Part shown: positions 42,219 to 51,500 of the stretch, one piece after another | How the letters are laid out: each line of letters starts with the position of its first letter | Numbering within the stretch: position 1 is the first letter of the stretch | NCBI GenBank assembly: GCA_015063605.1 | Contig: SVTV01000005.1 | Coordinates: 36,779-100,778 of the forward strand | Direction of reading: 5' to 3' | Source: Oscillospiraceae bacterium | GTDB taxonomy: Bacteria > Bacillota > Clostridia > Oscillospirales > SIG627 | DNA: 64,000 nt | Position numbers and translations under genes: made by a program | Notes under the pieces: model-generated | Databases searched by the model: none | Told to the model about the DNA's origin: nothing | Seen by the model: only the letters and a program-made list of their open reading frames with translations

Positions 42219-42282
42219 TGATTTTTCTCCTTTCAACAAATAATGATTTTTATTTTTTCTGATCTTTCATTGAAAAATAAAC

Positions 42283-42340
42283 ATATTATGTTACAACATG
42301 TTACAATTTGATTATATCATATATTAAACACATTTGTCAA
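42283..42340 (-). promoter_or_regulatory. Promoter and possible operator of the lipoprotein pair
   Basis: Minus strand TTGACA (42335-42340), 18-nt spacer, TATAAT (42311-42316). Downstream, TTGTAACATG-TTGTAACAT forms a tandem repeat running into AATAT (42283-42305). This matches the CGTAACATAATAT motif at the ABC-2 permease promoter. Confidence 0.65.
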
Positions 42341-42462
42341 CACATTTCTTTCAAAAATCATAAAAATTGCGTTATGTTTTGTGCATTTTCCCATTGAATA
42401 AAATTTCCACTTTATATATTTTAGTTTTTCAAAAACTCATGCAATATAGTTTCAAGAATGAT

Positions 42463-42491
42463 TTGCAATAGCACTAAAATTATGTTATAAT
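42463..42491 (+). promoter_or_regulatory. Promoter of the FNT/HAD/HD genes
   Basis: TTGCAA (42463-42468), 17-nt spacer, TATAAT (42486-42491). Confidence 0.7.
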
Positions 42492-42495
42492 AAGC

Positions 42496-42612
42496 GCATA
42501 CAACTGCAATGCGAACAAAAACATGCGCTTATCAAAATTGTGCGCCTCCACGCACAATTTTCCGACTGCTGTTATAACATATTTACGCATACAACTGCAA
42601 TGCGAACAAAAA
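42496..42612 (+). promoter_or_regulatory. Structured leader with direct repeats before the FNT gene
   Basis: A 26-bp perfect direct repeat (42496-42521 and 42587-42612) flanks a perfect 11-bp hairpin, AAAATTGTGCG (42534-42544) with CGCACAATTTT (42551-42561). The first repeat also sits within TAAGCGCAT/ATGCGCTTA pairing. This looks like a cis-acting regulatory leader or attenuator; I do not match it to a named riboswitch. Confidence 0.55.
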
Positions 42613-42637
42613 TAAAATAAAAGGACACTTCACCGTT

Positions 42638-43246
42638 ATGAAAACAAGAACTGCGGAATTTATAAAATCCATTCTTGCCGGCATCATGATATCAATAGGC
42701 GGCATGGTATATCTCTCCTGCGAAAACAAATACGTGGGAGCATTTTTCTTTGCCACGGGACTGATCGTTGTGGTCATGCTCGGTCTCAATCTTTATACGG
42801 GTAAGATAGGCTATATTTTTGATAATGACAAATACTTCTTCATCGATACTCTACTTTCCGTTTTCGGAAATCTTTTGGGATGCTTTCTTTGCGGATATGC
42901 AAAGGCGCCAATCAGCAATGTGGTTGAAATATGTGCAAAGAAGTTCGAAAAGACAACTCCGGAGGTATTCATAGACGGAATGTTCTGCGGAATTCTGATC
43001 TATGCGGCAGTAGAAATATTCAAAAAGAAAAACCATATAGTCGGCATTCTTCTCTGCGTACCGACCTTCATACTCTGCGGATTTGAGCATTCCGTTGCGG
43101 ATATGCTTTATATATTCAACGCAAGGATGATGGATCTTGAGGGTATGATCTTTACAGCAACTGTGGTATTGGGAAATGCTGCGGGAGGACTTCTCATCCC
43201 TCTTTCCTTAAAGCTGTATTCGTATTTAACAAAGGAAGATAAATAA
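42638..43246 (+). CDS. Formate/nitrite transporter (FNT) family channel, short form
   Basis: 202 residues with six hydrophobic helices. Family features are G-x-x-I-S-I-G-G-M-V-Y-L-S near the start, G-L-N-L-Y-T-G-K-I-G at about 48-57 (the FNT L-F-T-G-N/K signature), G-M-F-C-G-I-L-I-Y in the fifth-helix region, and G-F-E-H-S-V-A-D-M (conserved central His). FNT channels pass formate, nitrite or hydrosulfide as pentamers. The length is well below the usual 250-280 residues: loops and termini are trimmed. It follows a structured leader with direct repeats. The HAD and HD genes follow closely. Confidence 0.85.
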   Translation: MKTRTAEFIKSILAGIMISIGGMVYLSCENKYVGAFFFATGLIVVVMLGLNLYTGKIGYIFDNDKYFFIDTLLSVFGNLLGCFLCGYAKAPISNVVEICAKKFEKTTPEVFIDGMFCGILIYAAVEIFKKKNHIVGILLCVPTFILCGFEHSVADMLYIFNARMMDLEGMIFTATVVLGNAAGGLLIPLSLKLYSYLTKEDK

Positions 43247-43268
43247 TAACCGAAAGGCAAGCATAAAA

Positions 43269-43889
43269 ATGTACAGATCTGTAATTTGGGACTTTGACGG
43301 AACTCTTTTCGATACATATCCGTCAATAATAAGCGTGTATATGGAGGAGCTTGAAAAGAAGGGGATCAAGGAAGACAGAGACCATGTGGAATTTCTTTTC
43401 AGAACATCCTTCGGACACATATGGGGATATCTGACGGACACATACGGATTGACAAAGGAATATTACGATTCCATAGAACCCATATGGCGCAAAAAGGAGA
43501 TAGAAATGTCTTATCCTTTTCCCGGTATCCGCGAGCTACTTACGGATATAGTCAACAACGGAGGCAAGAACTATATATACACTCACAGAAACAACACTAC
43601 ACTTCTCTTTCTTGAAAAGGAAGAGATGACACACCTTTTCTCCGATATGGTACTTTCCGAGGAAGGCTTCCCCGCAAAGCCTGCTCCCGATGCGCTGAAT
43701 GCACTCATGAAGCGCAATTCGATCAATCCAAAGGAAGCCATTATGATCGGCGACAGAGAAATAGACGTCAGAAGCGGCTTCAATGCAAATATCGCATCAT
43801 GTCTCTTTCTTGCGATGGATTACAGCAACACCTGTGCTTCCTTCATTGCCAAAAATGCGGATGAGCTGCGTAAGATAATCATGCAATAA
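43269..43889 (+). CDS. HAD superfamily hydrolase, phosphoglycolate-phosphatase-like
   Basis: 206 residues. Motif I is W-D-F-D-G-T-L-F-D-T (residues 7-16), motif II T-H-R-N, motif III Lys in F-P-A-K-P-A-P-D, and motif IV I-M-I-G-D-R-E-I-D. A helical cap lies between motifs I and II (subfamily IA). The substrate cannot be told; small phosphorylated metabolites are typical. It lies 22 nt after the FNT gene and 20 nt before the HD gene, in what looks like one transcript. Confidence 0.9.
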   Translation: MYRSVIWDFDGTLFDTYPSIISVYMEELEKKGIKEDRDHVEFLFRTSFGHIWGYLTDTYGLTKEYYDSIEPIWRKKEIEMSYPFPGIRELLTDIVNNGGKNYIYTHRNNTTLLFLEKEEMTHLFSDMVLSEEGFPAKPAPDALNALMKRNSINPKEAIMIGDREIDVRSGFNANIASCLFLAMDYSNTCASFIAKNADELRKIIMQ

Positions 43890-43909
43890 ACAGAAAGGAA
43901 TCTGTATAA

Positions 43910-44542
43910 ATGAATAATCATCCCACATATTTTGAACCGTTACCGAATGATCTTATACCGGATAAGCTTGAGAAAAAGCTTAATTTCACCCTTGAAATAG
44001 ACAAAATGAAAAATATTCTCCGTCAGAATCTTTTAGTTGACGGTTCACGCCGTGAAACCGATGCTGAGCATTCCTGGCATCTTGCCATGACGGCGTGGGT
44101 GCTTTACGATCATTGCGCTCTTGAAGGAACGGATCTTAACAGAATATTGAAAATGGCACTTATCCATGATCTTGTGGAAATATACGCCGGAGACACCTTT
44201 GCATATGACAAAAAGGGATATACCACCAAGGAAAACCGTGAGGACAATTCTGCAGATAAGCTTTTCTCAATGCTTCCCGACGGGCTGGGCAAGGAGTATC
44301 ACGATCTGTGGATAGAGTTTGACGATATGAAAACTCCCGATGCCATATATGCGGCGGCTATCGACAGGCTTCTTCCCTTCATGGCAAATCTTGAAACTCA
44401 GGGACACACATGGAAGCTTCACAACGTGGCAAAAAAGGATGTATACGCCCGTATGTCTCCCGTAAAAACAGCTCTTCCTTCCCTTTATCCCTTTGTGGAA
44501 TACACCATTGAAAAAAGCTTCAATGAGGGATATCTTACCTGA
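43910..44542 (+). CDS. HD-domain phosphohydrolase, YfbR-like
   Basis: 210 residues. The metal site is H-S-W-H at about 53-56 (first His), H-D at about 85-86 in A-L-I-H-D-L-V-E-I-Y, and a later Asp in A-I-D-R-L-L-P. The E-T-D-A-E-H-S-W-H and H-D-L-V-E-I-Y-A-G-D signatures are those of the HD group containing 5'-deoxynucleotidase YfbR. Likely substrates are deoxynucleoside monophosphates, though oxetanocin-type enzymes share the motif. Ribosome site GAAAGGA. Confidence 0.85.
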   Translation: MNNHPTYFEPLPNDLIPDKLEKKLNFTLEIDKMKNILRQNLLVDGSRRETDAEHSWHLAMTAWVLYDHCALEGTDLNRILKMALIHDLVEIYAGDTFAYDKKGYTTKENREDNSADKLFSMLPDGLGKEYHDLWIEFDDMKTPDAIYAAAIDRLLPFMANLETQGHTWKLHNVAKKDVYARMSPVKTALPSLYPFVEYTIEKSFNEGYLT

Positions 44543-44594
44543 AAAAGCCATTAACAAAATAATAATGGCAGCATAGTATATACCAAGTAAAAAC

Positions 44595-44631
44595 ACAAGG
44601 AGAAGCGTGGATATAATCTGCTTCTCCTTGT
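44595..44631 (+). terminator. Probable terminator of the FNT/HAD/HD transcript
   Basis: ACAAGGAGAAGC (44595-44606) pairs perfectly with GCTTCTCCTTGT (44620-44631), followed by ATCTTTT. The T-run is weak. Confidence 0.65.
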
Positions 44632-44651
44632 ATCTTTTCGGAGGTATTACA

Positions 44652-45074
44652 ATGAATGAAAATATGGTTTTATTTCTGAACGTTCTGATAAGCTTTTTTG
44701 CCGTGATAGGTATAGTATGCTTTTTCGGATGTATTTTCAACACCGTTTATGAAATGCGAAACAAACGAAAAAGCCGTGCGGTCCTTATCGCCGATCTTGA
44801 CGAGATAAGCACAAAGCAAGCCGTCAAGGAAGCCGAGTATCTTTTCTGCTCCATGTATGGAGACCGTTTTTTCGGAATCGAGAGAAGTTACGATCTTCTT
44901 TTTCTCATATGCTCCGACGAGGAAAAGAAAACAGCGGTAAAAAAGAAGATACATGAAATAACGGGAAGCAGTAACGAAGAAAAAACAGATATCATCATAC
45001 CGGGCAGTGATATAAATGAGGAAGCAAAAAAGCTGTTATACGAGATCTCTTCGGCTAATTCATCAATTTCCTGA
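44652..45074 (+). CDS. Uncharacterised small membrane protein opposite sigF
   Basis: 140 residues from the ATG 8 nt after GGAGG; upstream in-frame ATG at 44607 lies in the hairpin and has no site. One N-terminal transmembrane helix (about 5-30), then a basic juxtamembrane patch (M-R-N-K-R-K-S-R) and a soluble cytoplasmic part with alternating charged residues. I recognise no domain. It converges on sigF, overlapping its 3' end by 20 bp. Confidence 0.6.
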   Translation: MNENMVLFLNVLISFFAVIGIVCFFGCIFNTVYEMRNKRKSRAVLIADLDEISTKQAVKEAEYLFCSMYGDRFFGIERSYDLLFLICSDEEKKTAVKKKIHEITGSSNEEKTDIIIPGSDINEEAKKLLYEISSANSSIS

Positions 45075-45789
45075 GCTTGCCTATTATTTTCTTCTCCTCT
45101 CGAGAAACGGAGACCTGTGTAGTCTTCAATATATCAGCCGCCGCCTTCTGCGTAAGTCCATGGTAAAATCTGAGCTTTATAAGGAGTCTTTCGTTTTCCG
45201 ACAGCTTGGCGACGGCTTCGTTTAACGCCAATTTGTCAAAAACGTCCTCCATTATATCCTCGCCTATCCGCTCCTCGGGGGAAAGGCCGCTTTCGCCGTC
45301 ATCGGGAGCACTGAGGGACATGACCTGAAGGGACGCCTCTTCCGCTATAATGATGTCCTCGATCATGAGCCCCGTTTTCTCCGATATTTCATCCATATCG
45401 GGTTCTCTACCGTTTACCTGGGAAAAATCATTTTTGAATTGTGCTATCACGGCACCGTTTCTTTTTATATTACGTGATACCTTTATCAATCCGTCATCAC
45501 GCAGAAATCTTTTGATCTCCCCCGTAATCATCGGAACGGCATATGTGGAAAAGAGACAATCGTACGACGGATCGAAATTCTTTACCGCTTTAATCATTCC
45601 GATAGTACCTATCTGTACAAGGTCGTCATATTCCGTACCGTTTGCAACACCTCGCCGCAGAAATTTCAAGGCTATGCTTTTGACAAGCCCCATATTGCTT
45701 TCCACTATTTCAGCAAGCTTTTTTTCGTCACCGTTTTTCGCCGCTGTCAATTCTTCGGGCGAATTATGTCTGTCAACATTCTCTGTCAT
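45055..45789 (-). CDS. sigF: Sporulation sigma factor SigF (sigma-F)
   Basis: 244 residues. Region 2 contains E-Y-D-D-L-V-Q-I-G-T-I-G-M-I-K-A-V-K-N-F-D (sigma core-binding and -10 recognition helices). Region 3 includes G-R-E-P-D-M-D-E-I, and region 4 the HTH L-T-Q-K-A-A-A-D-I-L-K-T-T-Q-V-S-V-S-R. Length and order after spoIIAB identify it as sigma-F, the first forespore-specific factor. It is held inactive by SpoIIAB until the anti-anti-sigma SpoIIAA is dephosphorylated. The start lies 5 nt after the spoIIAB stop. Confidence 0.95.
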   Translation of the reverse strand: MTENVDRHNSPEELTAAKNGDEKKLAEIVESNMGLVKSIALKFLRRGVANGTEYDDLVQIGTIGMIKAVKNFDPSYDCLFSTYAVPMITGEIKRFLRDDGLIKVSRNIKRNGAVIAQFKNDFSQVNGREPDMDEISEKTGLMIEDIIIAEEASLQVMSLSAPDDGESGLSPEERIGEDIMEDVFDKLALNEAVAKLSENERLLIKLRFYHGLTQKAAADILKTTQVSVSREEKKIIGKLRKLMN

Positions 45790-45794
45790 CTTTA

Positions 45795-46259
45795 CTAACG
45801 CCGTCCGAAAAGCTGTTTTACCATTGTAACGCGTGTTCCCTTTCCCGGCTTAGATGAAACTTTGAGCTTTGTCATAAAGCTTTCCATTATGGAAAAGCCC
45901 ATGCCGCATCTGTCGCTGTCGGGATCGGTAGTGTAAAGAGGCATCCTTGCTTTTTCCACATCCTCAATACCGCATCCCATATCACTTATCTGTATGTAAA
46001 GCTCTCCATCCGAAAAGAAGCGCAAAAGCAATGATACATCACCCTGCATTTCTTTATATCCATGAACGATGCAATTCGTAACCGCCTCGGATACCGCTGT
46101 CTTTATATCGGCAAGCTCTTCTGCGGTAACGGAGATTCCCATGCTTCCCGCAGTACCGATAACAAATCCCGATACGCATATTCTCGCAAAGCTTTCGTTA
46201 AGAGATATGCCTTTGAATCTCAAACGGGCTTCATTTATTAACTTCCTGTCCTTTCTCAT
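45795..46259 (-). CDS. spoIIAB: Anti-sigma-F factor SpoIIAB (serine kinase)
   Basis: 154 residues from the ATG preceded by GAAAGGA; the in-frame ATG five codons earlier overlaps that site. GHKL-fold kinase motifs are E-A-V-T-N-C-I-V-H-G-Y (N box), I-S-D-M-G-C-G-I (G1) and D-R-C-G-M-G-F (G2). SpoIIAB binds sigma-F and phosphorylates SpoIIAA. It is the middle gene of the spoIIA operon, 50 nt after spoIIAA. Confidence 0.95.
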   Translation of the reverse strand: MRKDRKLINEARLRFKGISLNESFARICVSGFVIGTAGSMGISVTAEELADIKTAVSEAVTNCIVHGYKEMQGDVSLLLRFFSDGELYIQISDMGCGIEDVEKARMPLYTTDPDSDRCGMGFSIMESFMTKLKVSSKPGKGTRVTMVKQLFGRR

Positions 46260-46309
46260 GACATTTCCTTTCATTTATTTATATTACGGCATATTATTCC
46301 GTACAGGAG

Positions 46310-46639
46310 CTAAACGGCATCCTGTGTATGACCATCATTGATTATCTTTATAAATTTTTCGATTCCCGCAGTAGCGACAAGCTTTTTTGTGTGAGGATTC
46401 AACGAAGACAGAACCACCTCTATACCGAGCTGAGTGCATTTTCTGTACCTTCCGAGAATAAGCCCCAAGCCTGAGCTGTCCATAAATGATGTTCCCGAAA
46501 GATCGAACATCAAGACCTGCGGTCTCAACTCAAACAAAAGCTCGTCTATCCGTTCTCTTGCTGAATAAACGCTGTGATGGTCTATCTCACCTTCAAGCCT
46601 TACGATAAGCTTTTTATCGGTTAACTCATATGAAAACAT
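46310..46639 (-). CDS. spoIIAA: Anti-anti-sigma factor SpoIIAA
   Basis: 109 residues, STAS domain. The phosphorylatable serine lies in F-M-D-S-S-G-L-G (serine pair 55-56). L-E-G-E-I-D-H-H-S-V at 15-24 is the nucleotide-facing loop. When dephosphorylated by SpoIIE it displaces SpoIIAB from sigma-F. It heads the operon. The upstream 46640-46770 region contains an A-C-G-A-A-T-type sequence on the minus strand that may be part of a sigma-H-like -10, but no firm promoter or Spo0A box could be assigned. Confidence 0.95.
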   Translation of the reverse strand: MFSYELTDKKLIVRLEGEIDHHSVYSARERIDELLFELRPQVLMFDLSGTSFMDSSGLGLILGRYRKCTQLGIEVVLSSLNPHTKKLVATAGIEKFIKIINDGHTQDAV

Positions 46640-46770
46640 TTTATTGACTTCCTTCCTTTTTTCTCGTATATTATTGTATTACATTCGTATGGATTATTTT
46701 GTCACTTTCTGCGGACAAAACAACTTTTGCAAACGGAGGTGCCGCTTGATACTTTTTATTCCTCAAACAC

Positions 46771-46799
46771 TTGTATTTTCATAATAAGTATGTTATAAT
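46771..46799 (+). promoter_or_regulatory. Promoter of the membrane protein/dGTPase-like genes
   Basis: TTGTAT (46771-46776), 17-nt spacer, TATAAT (46794-46799), about 40 nt before the start codon. Confidence 0.65.
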
Positions 46800-46840
46800 T
46801 AATTTGGATATTTGTATTAGAAAGGCAAGGAGACCTTAAA

Positions 46841-47275
46841 TTGCTTAAAAAACTTCCCCGCCCCGTTATCTCCATAGCTTCATTTGTCTTATTTTCTGTT
46901 TTCTATGTTGTCATACTGGCTGTGGACAGATTTACGGGCGGAATTCAATCCTTTTATATTTTTGCGTCATCACCGCTGTTGATGGTAATATACTGTGCTT
47001 TATGCGGTTATTTTCTTTACCGCCCCACGGAAAAGGTATATAAGGTCACCCTTTATATACTTTTGGGATATGCAGTATTTTTCGCGGGAGCAGCGATATA
47101 TAACGCCGCGGCATACGAAAGCTATGATGACAACGGTTATTTCATTATCATACACCTGTTTTACATTATCGAAATAACAAGCATTACCCCTTTTTGCTCA
47201 AGACTTTCGAAGCGCATCGGCAAAGAAAAAGTCGCAAAGGAAAAAGCGGGCTTTAAAAATAATAAAAAGAACTGA
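46841..47275 (+). CDS. Uncharacterised four-helix membrane protein
   Basis: 144 residues. It starts at TTG, 9 nt after AGGAG. Four hydrophobic helices are visible (about 10-30, 36-58, 68-88, 100-122), with a Lys-rich C-terminus (K-E-K-V-A-K-E-K-A). No known domain was recognised. It lies divergent to spoIIA and 40 nt before the dGTPase-like gene, so probably co-transcribed with it. Confidence 0.6.
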   Translation: MLKKLPRPVISIASFVLFSVFYVVILAVDRFTGGIQSFYIFASSPLLMVIYCALCGYFLYRPTEKVYKVTLYILLGYAVFFAGAAIYNAAAYESYDDNGYFIIIHLFYIIEITSITPFCSRLSKRIGKEKVAKEKAGFKNNKKN

Positions 47276-47315
47276 GTTTAAAAGCTGTATCGATGAGAAA
47301 GGAGCTTTCCGACTT

Positions 47316-48548
47316 ATGACATCATGTAATACGACACAGACTTCCCCGGTATTCCCGAGGGAATTAGGGGCATTTCCCGAAAACAAAAACTATGAGCTTT
47401 TCATATCACGTCAAAGCGAGCTATATCAGCGTCAAAACGATATAAGAAGCGAATTTTTGAGAGACTACACACGTATTATCCATTCGTCTGCCTTCAGACG
47501 TTTAAAGCATAAGACACAGGCATTTTTCTCACCTCAGAGTGACCACATCTGTACAAGAATAGAACATGTGCTTCATGTAGAATCCATCGGATACACAATA
47601 GCGCAAGCTTTGGGACTCAATACGGAATTGGTACGAGCCGCAGCAGTTGCCCACGATCTCGGGCACTCCCCATTCGGTCATAAGGGAGAGCGTGTTCTTT
47701 CAAAGCTTTCGAAGCGTGATCTCGGAGAAAGCTTCTGGCATGAAAAGAACGGTCTGTTTTTCATTGATTCAATAGAGCTTCTTGAAAATGCAGAAAGAAA
47801 AAGGAAAAATCTTAATCTTACCTATGCAGTAAGAGATGCGGTCGTATCCCATTGCGGCGAGGTGGATCAGAACGGTCTTTTTCCGAGGACCGAATATATC
47901 GACCTTGATGATTTCGACAGTCCCAATAAATATCAGCCCTTCACCTATGAAGCTTGCGTTGTCAAGGTTGCGGACAAGATATCGTATATAGGAAGAGATA
48001 TCGAGGATGCCGTTGATCTTAAGGTGCTGAATGATAAAAATCTCGAAGAGCTGACCGCTCTTATCCAGCCCTATGTTGACACACGCGGCGAAAAGCTCAA
48101 CAATACAATAATAATCAATACTCTGATAACAGATCTGTGCAGTCATTCGAATCCTGAAAACGGCATCGCTTTCTCACGTGATATCTGCGCTATGATGGAC
48201 CTTATAAAGAAATACAACACGGAAAATATATATACTACCCACAGAGTAAGGCTTGCGGATAAATATTTCGAGCTTGTCATAACCGAAATATATGATACTC
48301 TCATGAATTGCTATGACGGAAAGAACACGGATAAGCTTATCAAAAAGCTTCCTTACGAGAATCTTCCCTCAAGCTTTCTTGAGTGGCTTTACTGTTACCG
48401 CACCGATACAAAAGATCAAAGCCTTGAAAACAAGCCTATATTCAACATGGAATCGAGAGAAGATTACTGCAGGGCAGTAATTACGTATATATCGGGTATG
48501 ACCGATAAATATGCAATGGATACCTACAGCGAGATAATCAGCTTCTGA
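47316..48548 (+). CDS. dgt: Deoxyguanosine triphosphate triphosphohydrolase-like HD protein
   Basis: 410 residues. Hallmarks are F-R-R-L-K-H-K-T-Q (about 52-60), R-I-E-H-V-L-H-V (first His) and A-H-D-L-G-H-S-P-F-G-H (HD pair and the conserved G-H-S-P-F-G-H). The later Y-I-G-R-D-I-E-D-A segment carries the last metal Asp. Proteins of this group hydrolyse dGTP or other dNTPs to nucleoside and triphosphate. ATG follows AAAGGAG. The gram-positive members are often annotated dgtP-like with broader dNTP range. Confidence 0.92.
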   Translation: MTSCNTTQTSPVFPRELGAFPENKNYELFISRQSELYQRQNDIRSEFLRDYTRIIHSSAFRRLKHKTQAFFSPQSDHICTRIEHVLHVESIGYTIAQALGLNTELVRAAAVAHDLGHSPFGHKGERVLSKLSKRDLGESFWHEKNGLFFIDSIELLENAERKRKNLNLTYAVRDAVVSHCGEVDQNGLFPRTEYIDLDDFDSPNKYQPFTYEACVVKVADKISYIGRDIEDAVDLKVLNDKNLEELTALIQPYVDTRGEKLNNTIIINTLITDLCSHSNPENGIAFSRDICAMMDLIKKYNTENIYTTHRVRLADKYFELVITEIYDTLMNCYDGKNTDKLIKKLPYENLPSSFLEWLYCYRTDTKDQSLENKPIFNMESREDYCRAVITYISGMTDKYAMDTYSEIISF

Positions 48549-48588
48549 ACAGGAAAAAGAAAACAAAAACTATCTACGGAGACTACAC

Positions 48589-51500
48589 GTGGCACGAGAA
48601 TTAAAAATTACGACTCCCCTTTGTGCGGGAGTATCATCTCCGATAGGCATTTCCCCTGCTGAAATGCCTATGTTTTCATGGACACTTGTACATGAATCTG
48701 CGGATGCAGTGCAGGAAACGGCAAGAGTAACCGTATATATAAAGAACGGAACAAAACACGGCGAAGAGATCTGGGACAGCGGTGTAACATATACCGACAT
48801 TCAATCGATGATATACAGCGGACCTGCTCTTCATCCGAGGACCTCATACCGATTCAAGATCGAATGTACCGACACAAAAGGTGCATCCGCTCATGCCGAA
48901 TCCTCATTTGAAACAGCTCTGGGCGTTTGTGTACCCGGTGCCCCCTTTTCCGTATGGGAGGGGGCTGACGCCGTATACCGTCCCGAAAAAAACTTTTTTA
49001 CGTCTTCAATGGAATCCTTTTCCTATGAAGCAACCGTAAGGTTAAAAAGACACAGCAAAAGAGCAGGTCTCGTTTTCGGTGCATCCGGCGGATCTCCCGA
49101 TGACTCTCATTCCGAAAATACAGAATCATACTTCCTTCTTTCCTTGGATGCCTCAGATGATGGTCCTGCCGTAAAAATATACAGATACGGCTTCAGCTCA
49201 TCTGATAAGAAGGAAATTCCTCTTTACACAATACGCTCCAAGGAAAAAGAAGTTCTGCCTCAAGGCATAGATCCTCAATCGGAATTCATTTCTGCGGATA
49301 TTTCCGATGTACTTACAAAAGACAATGTATTTGATGCCCATAGAATAAAAATACACTCCCAAAGGGGAGCTGTAGCCATTATGATAGACGGAACGTATAT
49401 ATGCAGATTTGATGACGGATTGAATCTTACGGGAATGAACTCCGGTGCAAAAAAGGACGTTTCATTCACCGCTTCTCTGCCTACGCTTTCCTCCGTCGGA
49501 TTCTTTGTGGGAGAAAATGATACTGCTTTCTTCTCAGATGTAACAATAAATGATGAATATCCCATCCCCGTTTACAGCGACGGAATTTTTGCCAAGGATA
49601 TCAAAAACGGTAAGATGGGTATATCCTCAGACGGATACCGATTATTCGGGGGTAAAAGCGGAAAGATCATATATGCCGATCCTTCTTGCTCAAACATTAC
49701 TCTTTTCAGAACCGAGCATGTTATATCCTCCTTCGGAGACACCTCCTCCCTTCCCGCAAGTGCCCGTCTGTACGTGGGCGCAACATGCGACTACGATCTT
49801 TACTGCTGCGGAGAGAGGCTTACAAATATACCCGTTTCCTATTGCGGAGCGGACAATGTGTATTTTTACAAGGTTTTCCAATTGGATGATATCGTATCCT
49901 CCAACAGCGAGATATCCTTGGGATTTGCACTGTTTGAGGGAATATGCCGTTCCGACATCTGCGGACTTATTACACTTCTTTCCGTAAGATATTCCGACGG
50001 CACGGAAAAGCTTTTCCCATCATCTTGTGACAGTTTCAAGTTTATGCTCTCAAGCATTTTCACGAGAAAAGGCAATCGGGGCGGTATTCTGAACTACTCG
50101 GAATCAAAGCTCCTTTCGGAATTCTCCATTCCCGGATTTGATGACGACAAATGGAAGACACCGTCGGATCACATTAAAAGAAGCTCGGATATCTCCTTTA
50201 TACCCGAGCCTTACGCAAAGACCGATTCAAAAAAGATTACACCAAAGCTTTGTACAGAAATATCGTCACCTTCGGGCAACCGATATATTTACGATGCGGG
50301 AGGTTGCATCAGTGGCTTTATACGCTTGTCACTCCCTCTGAAAAAAAGCATTTTCGTAAGACTTTATACAGAAAAGTATCTTGAAGAGCCCGCCGAAAAA
50401 AAGACCGATATGTGCGAACTTAATGTTATCCCCGGAAACGAGATCGCATCCTTCACATTCGTTCAGAACGCAGGTGAAAAAGATAAAAAGCTCTTCATCG
50501 AAGATACCGTATGTGAAACACGTTTTTCCGTATGTACGTTCAGATTCATAGAGATCATCACATCCGGAGAAGCTGTTGCGTCGGAAAAAACAGAGGTGAT
50601 CCCCGTAACGGCGGTATCCTCCTCTTCATCCTTTGTATGTGATGACAAGAATCTCAATAAGCTCTTTAAGAATGCCTTGAAGACGGTAACTTCTTCCTTT
50701 TTGACTATCCCCGCAAAAGAGCCTCTCGGAACATTGGAGCCTATCGAAAGTATTTACGGCTGCTGCGGTATACTTTTCGGAGCATCGGCTTTATGCGATT
50801 GTACGCCGCTTCTGAAAAAGGCTCTCGTTCTGGCAGAGCAAAAGAACGATAACGTTTTTGTTATCCAGAAAATATCATATCTTCTTTACACACTTTCCCG
50901 TGATAAACGTGCTTTGGAAAAAGCGCTTTCCACTCTTGAGTATGTGACCTCGGTATCGGGCGAGCTTATGGGAGACGCCGAGGATACGGCAATACTCTTC
51001 CCCAACAGAGCGATCCGCAGATATGCCGAGCTTGCCGAAGGTCTGACATTTTCCGTAAGACTTTGCAAACAATACAAAAAGGAATATCTCAAAGAGATAA
51101 GTGATGCGTTAAAGGATTTGAAAAAAAGCTTTACGGAGTTTTTCCGAAGCGATATGCTTTCAGAGTACAGGGCGAAAAACGAGCTTGACAATTTTTACGC
51201 CTATGCCGCTCCGCTTCACAGCGGACTTTTCGAAAACGAATTCAGCGCCGCAAAGCGTCTTTCCGAGCTCACATATTCTTTTGCCGATGATATAACCAGG
51301 GCTTTCCCCGATACAGAAACATCCGCTCTCATATGCAAGGTCCTTTTCGAAAAGAATCTCGAAACAGCATCGGAAACTGTCCTCAGATGTGAAAAACCGT
51401 CTATGTGGATGGATCACATCAGGCGGGGCTCAACCGTTTTAAGAGATCACCGTCAAACGGGCAGTGCATTCAATCTCATAAGCGAATGCTCCTGTGAATC

